Source of the DNA: Tissierellia bacterium
GTDB taxonomy: Bacteria > Bacillota > Clostridia > Tissierellales > Peptoniphilaceae
DNA: 64,000 bases
Assembly (NCBI GenBank): GCA_030538075.1
Contig: JAUNUQ010000009.1
Span: forward strand, 1 to 64,000
Direction of reading: 5' to 3'
Shown: positions 7,772 to 16,600 of the stretch, in pieces
How positions within the stretch are numbered: the stretch's first letter is position 1
Layout of the letters: the number at the start of each line of letters is the position of its first letter
The notes under the pieces: model-generated
The model's database searches: none
What the model was told of the DNA's origin: nothing
What the model saw: only the letters and a program-made list of their open reading frames with translations
Program-made: the position numbers and the translations under genes

Positions 7772-8600
7772 TGTGGGACTCTTATATATTGTACCGACAC
7801 CGATCGGAAATCTTGAAGACATCACTTTAAGGGCTCTAAATATCCTTCGCAGTGTGGATCTGATCGCCTGTGAAGACACAAGGCATACCCTCAAGCTGTT
7901 GAATCATTATGGAATTCAAGCCCAGCGCATCTCCTATCACGAGCATAATGAGCGTCAGCGGACAGGGGAGATATTGGAGAAGATCGAGCGGGGAGCCAAG
8001 GTAGCCCTCGTCTCAGACGCTGGCATGCCCGTGATTTCTGATCCTGGGGATATCCTGGTGAAAGCGGCATTAGAAGCATCGATATCGGTCGTCGTATTAC
8101 CAGGTGCGAATGCAGCTCTGACCGCTCTAGTGGGCTCGGGTCTCCCGGCAAAGAAATTCTCTTTTCAAGGTTTTATGCCCAGAAAAAGCACAGAGATAAA
8201 AGAGGTCCTGCAAAGAGCCATGGGCTTAGCCGACACGACGATCTTTTATGAGTCCCCCAAACGGCTCCTTAGAACTCTCGAGGAAATACAGATCCTCAAC
8301 CCCGACTGGAAGATCGCCGTTGCTCGGGAGCTCACCAAGCTCCATGAGGAGATTCACAGGGGCAGCGTCACAGAGATATTAGACTATTTCTCTGAGTTCG
8401 GGGTGCGAGGTGAGATCGTCCTCTTGCTCGAAGGTGGTGCATCAAAACCCCCCTCCCAACAGGATGCGATCGAGGCGATGGAACGCTTGATGGAGGAGGG
8501 ACTAAGCCACTCCCAAGCCGTTAAACAGGTGGCAAAGGAGCTGGGAATGAAGCGCAATGAGCTCTACGGACTGAGCATTCCCGGCAGGTCGAATTCCTAA
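7761..8600 (+). CDS. rsmI: 16S rRNA (cytidine-1402-2'-O)-methyltransferase
   Basis: A 279-residue member of the tetrapyrrole-methylase fold. It has the RsmI signatures PTPIGNLEDITLRAL, CEDTRHTLKLL, SDAGMPVISDPG and ARELTKLHEE. The enzyme methylates the ribose of C1402 in the ribosomal decoding centre. The ATG at 7761 overlaps the end of trmN6 by 11 bases and has GAGGAG upstream; this start gives the usual N-terminus, whereas a farther upstream ATG would add an unrelated 12 residues. Confidence 0.95.
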   Translation: MENNVGLLYIVPTPIGNLEDITLRALNILRSVDLIACEDTRHTLKLLNHYGIQAQRISYHEHNERQRTGEILEKIERGAKVALVSDAGMPVISDPGDILVKAALEASISVVVLPGANAALTALVGSGLPAKKFSFQGFMPRKSTEIKEVLQRAMGLADTTIFYESPKRLLRTLEEIQILNPDWKIAVARELTKLHEEIHRGSVTEILDYFSEFGVRGEIVLLLEGGASKPPSQQDAIEAMERLMEEGLSHSQAVKQVAKELGMKRNELYGLSIPGRSNS

Positions 8601-8606
8601 TATCAC

Positions 8607-8634
8607 AAAAAAAGCGCCGCTGTGGGCGCTTTTC
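8607..8634. terminator. Bidirectional terminator
   Basis: An A-rich run, GCGCC (8614-8618), a six-base loop, GGCGC (8625-8629) and TTTT. It lies between the convergent rsmI and 3D-domain genes and has T runs on both strands. Confidence 0.85.
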
Positions 8635-8636
8635 AT

Positions 8637-9653
8637 CTAATTTAAGATATAAACTCGAACGGGTCTACGGCCAAAGTCCAATGCCGTCTGATGGGAATCA
8701 TAAAACAGATCCACTATATTTCCGACAATAGCACTACCAGTGTCTTCTGCAACTGCGTATCCATAGCTGGACCATCCGTCTAATGATTCGATGTAGACAC
8801 TTGTCCCCAAGGGAATCACCGAAGGATCCACAGCGATCACACCCGGTCTGGCGATGGTACCAGATGCCGTATAGGGTATCCCATCTGCCACGCTGGCATC
8901 ATAGGCTGTCGCCGTACAGTCGATGTAATAACTATAACTAAAGCCGAGTTCCGAGCTGGAATTATTCTCCTCTGAGGAGTAGAGCTCTGTACTGGAATTA
9001 TCCTCATCCGAGGTGGATAGATCTCCTGATAGGGATACGGTCTCAATGGGCTCTTTCGTCCCGACGAGAATTACCTCTTGGGTGGGTTCTTGAATGACTT
9101 TTTCCCCTATCAGCTCTTCTTTTAGGATGACATCATCCCGAAGATAGCGCTTGGTCACGATCTGCTTTTTTCCGTCTTGACCTTGGGATTGCGTGATTCG
9201 CTCTCCCACTAAATAGTCCTCAGAACTTCTCTCCTCGGAAGTAAAGGGAATACTCTGCTCCTTCGTGATCTCTTCCTCTTTGAAGTTCATGATCACCACA
9301 TGATCGGTATTTTGTGTCAAGCTGTACAAGGAGGGAAATACCCTGTCCCCAGGCTTGAGTTCTATCCCTGCTTCGATCATAGCTTCTTCTACAGTCTCCT
9401 GTCCCGTCAGGAGGTGGAGGCGTTCATCGCCCCGAAATACGGTCAGTGTTTTCTTTAAGGGTATTGGCATCATTGGCTGGGCGTCCAATTCGATAAAGGG
9501 AAGTCCCTCCGTCAGTCGGTCTTCATCCGCAGATGCGATCGATTGAGCGTATAGGGGTTTTTGGTGATACTGATTTCCAATTACCGATAGGGCGAGCAGC
9601 ATGATGAAAACGGCGAGGGTAAAAATCTCCTTCGCTCTTGATCTATCTTCCAT
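8637..9653 (-). CDS. YabE-like exported protein with DUF348, G5-like and C-terminal 3D domain
   Basis: A 338-residue protein with a signal anchor (about 8-28), a DUF348 ubiquitin-like segment (TVFRGDERLHLLTGQETVEEAM), a G5-like region (IPFTSEERSSEDYLVGE onward), a Ser/Asp/Glu-rich linker of about 30 residues, and a 3D domain with the three-aspartate pattern (VAEDTGSAIVGNIVDLF). The family, related to Rpf/Sps proteins, includes lytic transglycosylase-like wall enzymes. The yabE gene is also a near neighbour of this block in B. subtilis. GAGAGGA precedes the ATG. Confidence 0.85.
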   Translation of the reverse strand: MEDRSRAKEIFTLAVFIMLLALSVIGNQYHQKPLYAQSIASADEDRLTEGLPFIELDAQPMMPIPLKKTLTVFRGDERLHLLTGQETVEEAMIEAGIELKPGDRVFPSLYSLTQNTDHVVIMNFKEEEITKEQSIPFTSEERSSEDYLVGERITQSQGQDGKKQIVTKRYLRDDVILKEELIGEKVIQEPTQEVILVGTKEPIETVSLSGDLSTSDEDNSSTELYSSEENNSSSELGFSYSYYIDCTATAYDASVADGIPYTASGTIARPGVIAVDPSVIPLGTSVYIESLDGWSSYGYAVAEDTGSAIVGNIVDLFYDSHQTALDFGRRPVRVYILN

Positions 9654-10046
9654 TCTCTCATCCTCTCACTTTCTATCTGCATTTTATGAATTTTTACAAG
9701 TCTTGTCAATCAGAGCGCCGGTCTAGTCATCGAGTAAACTTCATTCTCGACAATTTAGGGGGACGCGCCAGAGCGGAACGTCAGAATAATGTCAATTCGA
9801 TGAAGGGGACTCAAAATTAGGAAAAGGATTTACAGGGCTAAAAATTGGGAATAATTGACCTTGGAAAAGAGATTAACTTCCATTGAATTGGAAAATGTTA
9901 CGAAAATTAAATATATTACAAAATAATTACGACGCCTGAGAAATATCTCCAAAGGGGCGTGAAATGGAGAACAAGATATGAACCGTTCATGAAAGAATCG
10001 CCATCTGTGGTATAATGATATACATAGTATGTTAACTGGAGGAAAA
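9654..10046. other. Intergenic region between divergent genes, no gene seen
   Basis: About 390 bases between the divergent 3D-domain and subtilase genes. No credible reading frame. It holds a TATAAT (10011-10016) with only a poor -35 for the subtilase gene, and a short inverted repeat around 9880-9895 (TTCCATTGAATTGGAA). Base composition is A+T rich. No riboswitch could be recognised. Confidence 0.5.
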
Positions 10047-12380
10047 ATGAAGAATAAGAGCCTTGTAATCCTATTGGTATTTGCTGTAATTTTTACCTCT
10101 TTAGGACCTGCTCTGGCTACGGCGGAGCTGGCAGAATCCCCCGAGCTACTTTCGGTGAGCGCATCTGGATATGTGGATGCCCTCGTGTTTATAGAGGATG
10201 ATTTTCAATTAGAAGAATATAGCATTGCCTCAGAGGATATCCGTGACGAAGACAAGGACCGATCCCGATTGGAGCTGGTCGAGGGCCTAAAGGAGAGGGC
10301 AGAGACCTCACAAAAACCCATTTATGACTTCTTAGAGCATAAGATGGCCATAGGGGAAGCCCTTGAATACGAATCCTTTTATATCGTCAATGCGATCCAT
10401 GTAATCGCCCAATACTCAGTATTAGAAGAAATGGCCCAACTCCCAGGGGTCATTCGCATTCAAAACAACGGTGAGATCGAGACACAGTCTTCAGCTGTGG
10501 ACTTAGCGAGCAATACCGCAGAGAATCTGGGGTGGAATTTGAACCAGATTCAAGCACAAAATGTCTGGAATGAGATGGGTGTTATTGGGCAAGGAGTGAC
10601 CATCGGATTTATCGATTCTGGAGTGAACTGGCAGCACCCAGCTATTAAGAGCAACTGGCGGGGATATGATCGGGCAACAGGAGCCGTGGATCCCAATGGC
10701 AATTGGTTGGACCTCGTACATAATTCCGACCTGCCAACAGATGGGTATTTCCATGGGACGGCCATCGTCAGCGTCGCTGTAGGCGGCACGGATAGCGAGG
10801 GCATGCACATTGGCGTAGCACCTGGTGCTAAGTGGATCGGCGTTCGGGCTTTTGAAGATAGAAACACCACCAATGTGAATATCATCAAAGCCGCCCAATG
10901 GATGCTCGCCCCTGGAGGAGATCCCACCAAAGCGCCAGATATCATAAACAATTCATGGGGTGGAGAAGCATCTACCAACCCTTGGTTTGTCGATATCCTA
11001 GGGGCATGGAAGGCCGCTGGTATCTTCCCGATCTTTGCTTCCGGCAATGCTGCGACTACAGTAGCCGCTCCGGGCACAATAGAGAACCCTGCCAATCTAC
11101 TCAATGCTTTTTCCGTTGGAGCTGTCAATAAACAATTGGGATTGGCCAATTTTTCGAAGAGAGGCCCATCTCTATTCGACCCAACGGGAAGCGTCATCAA
11201 ACCAGAGGTAGTCGGACCGGGATCCTCGATCCGCGTGGCCGTTCGAGATGACAGCTATGCGAATATGTTTGGAACTTCCATCGCTGCACCCCATATTTCT
11301 GGGATTGCGGCTCTCTTAAAGAGCAAATATCCCGAGCTGAGTGTATCGGCTCTAGAACAGTTGATCATCGACTCTGCTGTGCCAATGACCGACGGCAACT
11401 TCCCCAATTCTCCGAATATGGGATATGGTCATGGTATGCCAAATGCCTATACGGCCATGGAGCAAGCGGGTTTTATGGACCGTTTCCACCGGATCAGCGG
11501 TCCCAATCGATATGCGACAGCCGTCGCCATCAGTAGAGAGTATTTTCCCCAGGGAGCATCGACCGTCTTTTTGACCTCGGGCATAAGTCATTCCGATGCC
11601 CTAGTGATGACGCCTCTATCCAGCCTGCGAGAAGGCCCCCTGCTATTAACAGAGGACAACCGGCTCAACCCGGAGACTTTTGCGGAGATACAAAGGCTGA
11701 ATCCAGAGAAAATTATCATCGTCGGCGGTGAGCGATATCTGCCAGAGACATTCCGCGAACAGCTCAGCGCTGCTGGCTATACCGTGGAGCGAATCCATGG
11801 TGAGAACCGCTTTGCGACTTCCCTCGAAATCGCCAAGGCGGTTGACGAAGAGGTGGACTTCACGGAGATCTTTTTGGTCAACGGATTCAAAGACGCTGAT
11901 GCCATCAGTATCGCAGGCACAGCAGGCGCATTAAAGCAGCCCATCCTGCTGATGGATGGCATGCAGCTCTCCGGTGAATTGATCCAATGGATGGCAGAGG
12001 CGGGCATTAAAAAGGTCACTGCAATCGGTGGAAATGCCACCATCCCAGATTCAGTGCAGACGCAGCTCGAGGAGATGGGTTTGGAATTTGGCCGTTTTGG
12101 CGGGGCGAACCGATTTGGCACTTCCTTGTCCATCAATCGCTTTTTCTATCCCCAAGCCGCTGAGGTCTTTGTCGCCAATGGCAATGGCATCGTGGACGCT
12201 CTATCCGCAGGCCCAATTGCCGCTCTATATGGCAGACCGATGTTGCTCGTACAAAGGGACATCGTCCCGGAGGGTGTGATCCATTACCTATCCGAAACCA
12301 AGCATGATCGAGTACTCGTCTTCGGTGGAGAAAATTCCGTATCCGTACAGGTATTGTATGGGCTATTAAAAAAGAGATAA
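10047..12380 (+). CDS. Secreted subtilisin-family protease with three cell-wall-binding-2 repeats
   Basis: A 777-residue exported protease. A signal peptide (about 1-26) and an I9-type propeptide are followed by an S8 domain with Asp190 (FIDSG), His236 (HGTAIV) and Ser411 (GTSIAAPH), a complete triad. From about residue 480 there are three consecutive CW_binding_2 repeats, each opening with R-I/F-x-G-x-N-R-Y/F and holding VGG or IGG motifs; these bind anionic wall polymers in Clostridia. It probably stays on the cell surface and cleaves wall or outside proteins, perhaps feeding amino acid fermentation. The ATG after TGGAGG was chosen over an upstream in-frame ATG. Confidence 0.93.
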   Translation: MKNKSLVILLVFAVIFTSLGPALATAELAESPELLSVSASGYVDALVFIEDDFQLEEYSIASEDIRDEDKDRSRLELVEGLKERAETSQKPIYDFLEHKMAIGEALEYESFYIVNAIHVIAQYSVLEEMAQLPGVIRIQNNGEIETQSSAVDLASNTAENLGWNLNQIQAQNVWNEMGVIGQGVTIGFIDSGVNWQHPAIKSNWRGYDRATGAVDPNGNWLDLVHNSDLPTDGYFHGTAIVSVAVGGTDSEGMHIGVAPGAKWIGVRAFEDRNTTNVNIIKAAQWMLAPGGDPTKAPDIINNSWGGEASTNPWFVDILGAWKAAGIFPIFASGNAATTVAAPGTIENPANLLNAFSVGAVNKQLGLANFSKRGPSLFDPTGSVIKPEVVGPGSSIRVAVRDDSYANMFGTSIAAPHISGIAALLKSKYPELSVSALEQLIIDSAVPMTDGNFPNSPNMGYGHGMPNAYTAMEQAGFMDRFHRISGPNRYATAVAISREYFPQGASTVFLTSGISHSDALVMTPLSSLREGPLLLTEDNRLNPETFAEIQRLNPEKIIIVGGERYLPETFREQLSAAGYTVERIHGENRFATSLEIAKAVDEEVDFTEIFLVNGFKDADAISIAGTAGALKQPILLMDGMQLSGELIQWMAEAGIKKVTAIGGNATIPDSVQTQLEEMGLEFGRFGGANRFGTSLSINRFFYPQAAEVFVANGNGIVDALSAGPIAALYGRPMLLVQRDIVPEGVIHYLSETKHDRVLVFGGENSVSVQVLYGLLKKR

Positions 12381-12387
12381 GAGAAAA

Positions 12388-12428
12388 GGAGCACGCAGAG
12401 TCTGCCAAGGCAGCACTGCGTGCTCCTT
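12388..12428. terminator. Bidirectional terminator
   Basis: GGAGCACGCAG (12388-12398) pairs perfectly with CTGCGTGCTCC (12416-12426), with an inner CTGCC/GGCAG stem. AAAA lies on the left and TT on the right. It separates the convergent subtilase and DUF624 genes. Confidence 0.8.
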
Positions 12429-12443
12429 CCATTTCGGAATGAA

Positions 12444-13130
12444 TTAATGCTCAGAAGGCTCCTCTTGCGTGCCCAGTTCAAAATGTGATAGCACATGCCA
12501 GAATACCTTAGCGGAAAAATAGACGACAAAACCGGGAAATAGCAATATATAAAGGGGCAGGACGCGAAAGGCAGCGGCTGGGAATAGGATATAAAACAGT
12601 ATGGGCAGTCCATGGATGAGGGTGACGAGCAAAGTGTGGGGGATGAACCGGATGGACAGGTAGAGGGCATTTCGTAGCGTTAGTACAATCGTGTTTTCAA
12701 TGATGCTGAGTAAGGGAAAAGAGTAGAAGAATACCCAGTGCAATAGGATGGACAGGATGAAAAAGATGCCGTAGAGACCGGATTGCAGAAGGCCTGGGGA
12801 TAAGAGCTGGGGGATTAGTGACTGGTCGATATATAGGATGACAGCAAAAAATACCAGCAGAATCCACAGGGCGATCCCCTTTTTCATATTCTCTCGGAAG
12901 ACGACGAGATAGCGGGACAGAGAAATATCTTCAGCCTCATCGAAGACTTCGAAGCAGAGCCGATAACCTGCAGTGATCGACAGTCCAATGGTGACCAAGG
13001 GCAGGCTGGTCAGCACCATAAATAAGCTCAACTTAATGATCTGGGACAAAGTGAGCATAAAATCGAAAAAGCTGGGGGTCGTCCTCTGCTCTCTAGGTTT
13101 TTTTATAGAGTTTGGTTTATTGATTTTCAT
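12444..13130 (-). CDS. DUF624 (YesL-like) membrane protein
   Basis: A 228-residue integral membrane protein with about five hydrophobic segments. The stretch LTSLPLVTIGLSITAGYR resembles the conserved first segment of DUF624/YesL proteins, which are often encoded near CUT1 sugar importers in Firmicutes; two such importers lie downstream in this window. The molecular role of the family is unknown. The chosen ATG has AAGGAG seven bases before it; an ATG six codons upstream would contain that box within the coding region. Confidence 0.75.
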   Translation of the reverse strand: MKINKPNSIKKPREQRTTPSFFDFMLTLSQIIKLSLFMVLTSLPLVTIGLSITAGYRLCFEVFDEAEDISLSRYLVVFRENMKKGIALWILLVFFAVILYIDQSLIPQLLSPGLLQSGLYGIFFILSILLHWVFFYSFPLLSIIENTIVLTLRNALYLSIRFIPHTLLVTLIHGLPILFYILFPAAAFRVLPLYILLFPGFVVYFSAKVFWHVLSHFELGTQEEPSEH

Positions 13131-13195
13131 ATTGAGCTCCTTTTCCAATAGTATATTGACTCAGAAGAATTATTTCAAGGGCTAAGTCATAGGAA

Positions 13196-13224
13196 TTGAT
13201 TCCAAAACATATATCATGTATAAT
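13196..13224 (+). promoter_or_regulatory. Sigma-A promoter of the Cof-type phosphatase gene
   Basis: TTGATT (13196-13201), 17 bases, TATAAT (13219-13224). The predicted transcript has a leader of about 115 bases before ATG 13346. Confidence 0.6.
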
Positions 13225-13345
13225 ACAAGTTAGAAAAAGGGTGAACTCCATGCTGCTTTTTCAGCGAAAATCCATAAATATGGCACTTCGTTACTTTTTA
13301 AGGGGTTCAGAATTACTTGATTATGAATGGAAGGAACTAGATGCG

Positions 13346-14149
13346 ATGATAGAATTGGTGGTTTGTGATTTGGATGGAACCCTGCTCGATCGAGATGAGC
13401 TATTGCCGGAGGAGGCGATCGCCATGGCAAGAGCCCTTAAGCAAAAGGGAATCGGATTTACCATTGCGACGGGGCGAACCGAGGAGATGGCAGAAGCCTA
13501 TGTAGATGCACTGCAGCTGGATATACCCTATATCCTGAGTAATGGTGTGACAATAAAAGACAAGGATACTGTCTATCAGAGAAACACCGTTCCCCTGAGG
13601 GGGCTAAAGGCCTTAATGGAAGAAGCAGATACACTGGGCATGAGCCTCGTCTACACCGTCCAGGGAAAGGAATGGGTCTACAAGAAGACGCCTTGGATCG
13701 AGAGCCAGCAGCTGGCATTTGATCGCTATCATAATATTCACTTTCCCACGGCATCGGAATTCGAAACGCTACAAATAGATAAACTCATGGTGATGGATGA
13801 CATTCGAGAGGGTGCGATTGCAGGGATTGAAAAATTATGTTTGGGATTGCCTGCAGAATATGGCTATACTCGCTATACGGACAAATCCGTTGAAGTGGTA
13901 CATGCCGCTTCGACGAAGGGGTCTGCCCTAAAGATCCTGGCGAATTTGCTAAACATTGAGGCGGATCGAATCCTAGTCGTTGGAGACCACCAGAATGACG
14001 TGGAAATGCTAGAATACGCTGGTGTCGGAGTGGTTGTGGCAAATGGGATCCCAGAGGCCAAGGCCGTTGCCGATTATATTGCAGACTCCTGTTGCATAAA
14101 AGGCGCATTGGAGGGAGTTGTTAAATACTGCAATATTCAATTGAATTGA
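13346..14149 (+). CDS. Cof-type HAD-superfamily phosphatase
   Basis: A 267-residue HAD hydrolase of the Cof/YidA type. Motif I is VCDLDGTLL (Asp8, Asp10), motif II is ATGRTEEM, a Lys-containing motif III precedes GDHQNDVEML (motif IV, near 213-222). These enzymes remove phosphate from sugar phosphates or cofactors; the substrate cannot be inferred. The start was placed at the ATG with AAGGA ten bases upstream because family members begin at motif I. A start at 13250, also with a fair ribosome binding site, would add 32 residues. Confidence 0.88.
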   Translation: MIELVVCDLDGTLLDRDELLPEEAIAMARALKQKGIGFTIATGRTEEMAEAYVDALQLDIPYILSNGVTIKDKDTVYQRNTVPLRGLKALMEEADTLGMSLVYTVQGKEWVYKKTPWIESQQLAFDRYHNIHFPTASEFETLQIDKLMVMDDIREGAIAGIEKLCLGLPAEYGYTRYTDKSVEVVHAASTKGSALKILANLLNIEADRILVVGDHQNDVEMLEYAGVGVVVANGIPEAKAVADYIADSCCIKGALEGVVKYCNIQLN

Positions 14150-14151
14150 GG

Positions 14152-14187
14152 AACGGGGCTGGTCGAAAAGACCTTTTTAGCCCCGTT
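14152..14187 (+). terminator. Terminator after the Cof-type gene
   Basis: GGTC-GAAAA-GACC followed by TTTTT, enclosed by an outer stem AACGGGGCT (14152-14160) with AGCCCCGTT (14179-14187). Confidence 0.75.
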
Positions 14188-14278
14188 ACCAGTAGTTTTT
14201 CCAACTCTTGAGGAAAACGATACCAATCATTCTGCAATAAATGGATTTGTTTGTTAATATCAGGCAATAATCACTTTG

Positions 14279-14344
14279 GTAAACATTTGGTTTACTAAAT
14301 AAATAGTTTTACCTATTGATTTACTAAATTAAACATGGTATTAT
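14279..14344 (+). promoter_or_regulatory. Promoter with candidate LacI-type operators before the first ABC locus
   Basis: A promoter TTGATT (14316-14321), 17 bases, TATTAT (14339-14344). Upstream is the inverted repeat GTAAAC-N5-GTTTAC (14279-14295). The nine-base near-palindrome TTTACTAAA occurs at 14291-14299 and again at 14320-14328, overlapping the -35 box. The adjacent LacI-family regulator (15551-16600) is the likely binder; this is inference. Confidence 0.5.
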
Positions 14345-14402
14345 TTACAGCAAGTGGACCGTACTTATATGTAACAAGATACCTACTGACAAGGAGGAGA
14401 AA

Positions 14403-15518
14403 ATGGCTAGTCTAACGCTCAAGAATATTGAGAAAATCTACGAGAACGGTTTCAAAGCGGTCAACGATTTCAACTTGGAAATCGATGACAGAGAGTTCAT
14501 CATCTTCGTAGGCCCATCGGGTTGCGGAAAATCGACAACTCTGCGAATGATAGCGGGCTTAGAATCGATTTCCGGTGGTGTATTGGAGATCGATGGAGAG
14601 GTCATGAACGATGTAGAACCAAAGGATCGGGATATCGCGATGGTCTTCCAGAATTATGCCCTATATCCCCATATGACCGTCTATGACAATATGGCCTTTG
14701 GGCTAAAGTTGAAGAAGGTACCTAGGGAGGAGATTGATCAGCTCGTTCAAGATGCTGCGAAGATCCTGGATTTGGAGAGTCTCTTAGACCGTAAGCCAAA
14801 GGCGTTATCCGGTGGACAGCGACAACGTGTGGCGATGGGAAGGGCGATTGTCAGGCATCCCAAGGTCTTTTTAATGGATGAGCCACTTTCCAATCTAGAC
14901 GCAAAACTACGAGTGCAGATGCGGACCGAAATCTCCAAGCTACATCAACGCCTGGGCGTCACGATTATCTATGTCACCCATGACCAGACGGAGGCGATGA
15001 CATTGGGGACCAGAATTGTCGTCATGAAGGATGGTGTCATTCAGCAAGTGGATTCTCCGCAAAATCTTTACAATCATCCCAACAATCTATTTGTCGCTGG
15101 CTTTATTGGATCTCCCCAGATGAACTTCTTTGACGCAACTTTCTTCGAAGAAGATGGGAAGGGATTTGTGCGTTTGAAGGAAGGGGAGATTTTTGCACTC
15201 AATGCCAATAAGACGAAGAATATGCTGGATAAGGGCTATGCGGGGAAAGACGTCATCGTCGGCATCCGACCGGAGAATGTCTTTGATCTAAATGAACGCC
15301 CCAGCGAAGATCCCACAGAAAAGGTGGATACGACCGTGCGCGTGTATGAACTATTAGGAGCCGAGGTCTATCTGTATTTTGATTATGCAGGAAAATCCTA
15401 TACGGTCAGAGTGAATCCACACACGCAGGCACGTGCAGGTTCACCGATATCTTTTGGTTTTGATAGAGAGCTCATGCATGTTTTCGACAAGGATACAGGG
15501 CTTACGATATCAAACTGA
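14403..15518 (+). CDS. CUT1-type ABC importer ATPase (MsmK/UgpC-like)
   Basis: A 371-residue ATPase. Walker A GPSGCGKST (37-45), signature LSGGQRQRV (near 135), Walker B with DEPLSNLD (near 158) and a C-terminal TOBE/OB regulatory domain. Such ATPases drive sugar and sugar-phosphate importers. It is the first gene of the locus and is separated by three genes from the binding protein and permeases at 19.3-22.5 kb, which have no ATPase of their own, so it most likely energises them. GGAGGAG precedes the start. Confidence 0.92.
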   Translation: MASLTLKNIEKIYENGFKAVNDFNLEIDDREFIIFVGPSGCGKSTTLRMIAGLESISGGVLEIDGEVMNDVEPKDRDIAMVFQNYALYPHMTVYDNMAFGLKLKKVPREEIDQLVQDAAKILDLESLLDRKPKALSGGQRQRVAMGRAIVRHPKVFLMDEPLSNLDAKLRVQMRTEISKLHQRLGVTIIYVTHDQTEAMTLGTRIVVMKDGVIQQVDSPQNLYNHPNNLFVAGFIGSPQMNFFDATFFEEDGKGFVRLKEGEIFALNANKTKNMLDKGYAGKDVIVGIRPENVFDLNERPSEDPTEKVDTTVRVYELLGAEVYLYFDYAGKSYTVRVNPHTQARAGSPISFGFDRELMHVFDKDTGLTISN

Positions 15519-15550
15519 GGAGATTTTAGCACAGGGGCGAGGAGGTGACA

Positions 15551-16600
15551 ATGAAACCAACCATTCGCAATATTGCCGAACTTGCAGGCGTCTCACCGAC
15601 AAGTGTTTCCATGGTCCTAAATGATCGTCCTATTCGCGTGTCGGAGGAGACGAAAGCGAGGATCTTTGAAACTGCTAAGAGTTTAGGCTACAGCAAAAAA
15701 GTGCGGTCCGATCGAGAACAGGGCGGCGTTGGACTAAAAACCATAGGGCTGATCTATCCCAGTCGAGAGAATCACTATTGGAATGGATGTGTGTCCTCAA
15801 TCGAAGAGTATGGTCTAAGCCACGATATCCATGTTTTGAGCATGGGCAATGGCAATCGATCAGAAAAATTGGTACAGATGATTCAAGTGATGAAGAAGAT
15901 CGGCACAAAAGGCCTCATCGTCATTGCCCCTGATGATGTCAATGAGGATGAAAATCATACGATGGTGGGCAATGCATTATTTGATTACAAAAAGCCCTTC
16001 GTATTGGTAGACCGAGCGATTGATCGAGTCTTTTGCGATTTTATCACCATCGACAATCGGCAAACGGGCTATCTGGCCACAGAACAACTCTTGGCAGCGG
16101 GCTCCGATAAAGTCGGCGTTGTGATTGGGGAGAAGAGTCTCTATAGCACCCGGGAGAGAGTGACTGGATACAAAGAAGCCTTAAGCGATTCGGGGATCTC
16201 CATAAAAGAGGAGTATATCTTCTATGGAAGCTATGATGAACAGACCGGCTATGCCGGGGCAAAACAGCTCGTCGAAAATGGTGTACAGGCCCTATTTGCT
16301 GGATCCGACGGGATTGCAAAAGGAATCTATCGCTATTGTATGGATGTAGGAATGGACATCGGACAGGACTTGTCGGTGATCGGAGTGGACAATGATCCGA
16401 TTGGGGAATGGATAAGTCCGCCATTGACTACGATCGGGCAATCCAGCGACGCACAGGGCAAGAAGGCCCTGGAGATCTTGATGAAGCGAATTGAAAAAGA
16501 GGAGATCGGTCCAGTAAAAGACCTCTTGTTTATGCCGCAAGTAATAAACCGCTCCTCTCTAAAACAGAACACGACATTGGAGGCTCACGGAGAAGAATGA
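15551..16600 (+). CDS. LacI-family transcriptional regulator
   Basis: A 349-residue regulator. The N-terminal helix-turn-helix (TIRNIAELAGVSPTSVSMVL) and hinge helix are typical of LacI/PurR; the rest is a periplasmic-binding-protein-like effector domain (TIGLIYPSR, VDRAI, GSDGIAKGIYRY, VIGVDND, LTTIGQ). It probably senses the imported nucleoside or sugar and represses this locus. The ATG follows GGAGGTG; an in-frame GTG within that box was not used. The stop overlaps the next gene by four bases. Confidence 0.92.
   Translation: MKPTIRNIAELAGVSPTSVSMVLNDRPIRVSEETKARIFETAKSLGYSKKVRSDREQGGVGLKTIGLIYPSRENHYWNGCVSSIEEYGLSHDIHVLSMGNGNRSEKLVQMIQVMKKIGTKGLIVIAPDDVNEDENHTMVGNALFDYKKPFVLVDRAIDRVFCDFITIDNRQTGYLATEQLLAAGSDKVGVVIGEKSLYSTRERVTGYKEALSDSGISIKEEYIFYGSYDEQTGYAGAKQLVENGVQALFAGSDGIAKGIYRYCMDVGMDIGQDLSVIGVDNDPIGEWISPPLTTIGQSSDAQGKKALEILMKRIEKEEIGPVKDLLFMPQVINRSSLKQNTTLEAHGEE

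Noticed and set aside
10503..12136. Long minus-strand frames opposite the subtilase gene
   Set aside because: They mirror the codon pattern of the plus-strand gene and have no ribosome binding sites or known domains.
13250..13345. An N-terminal extension of the Cof-type phosphatase
   Set aside because: The ribosome binding site is fair, but the family begins at motif I and the extension resembles no domain; kept only as an alternative start.
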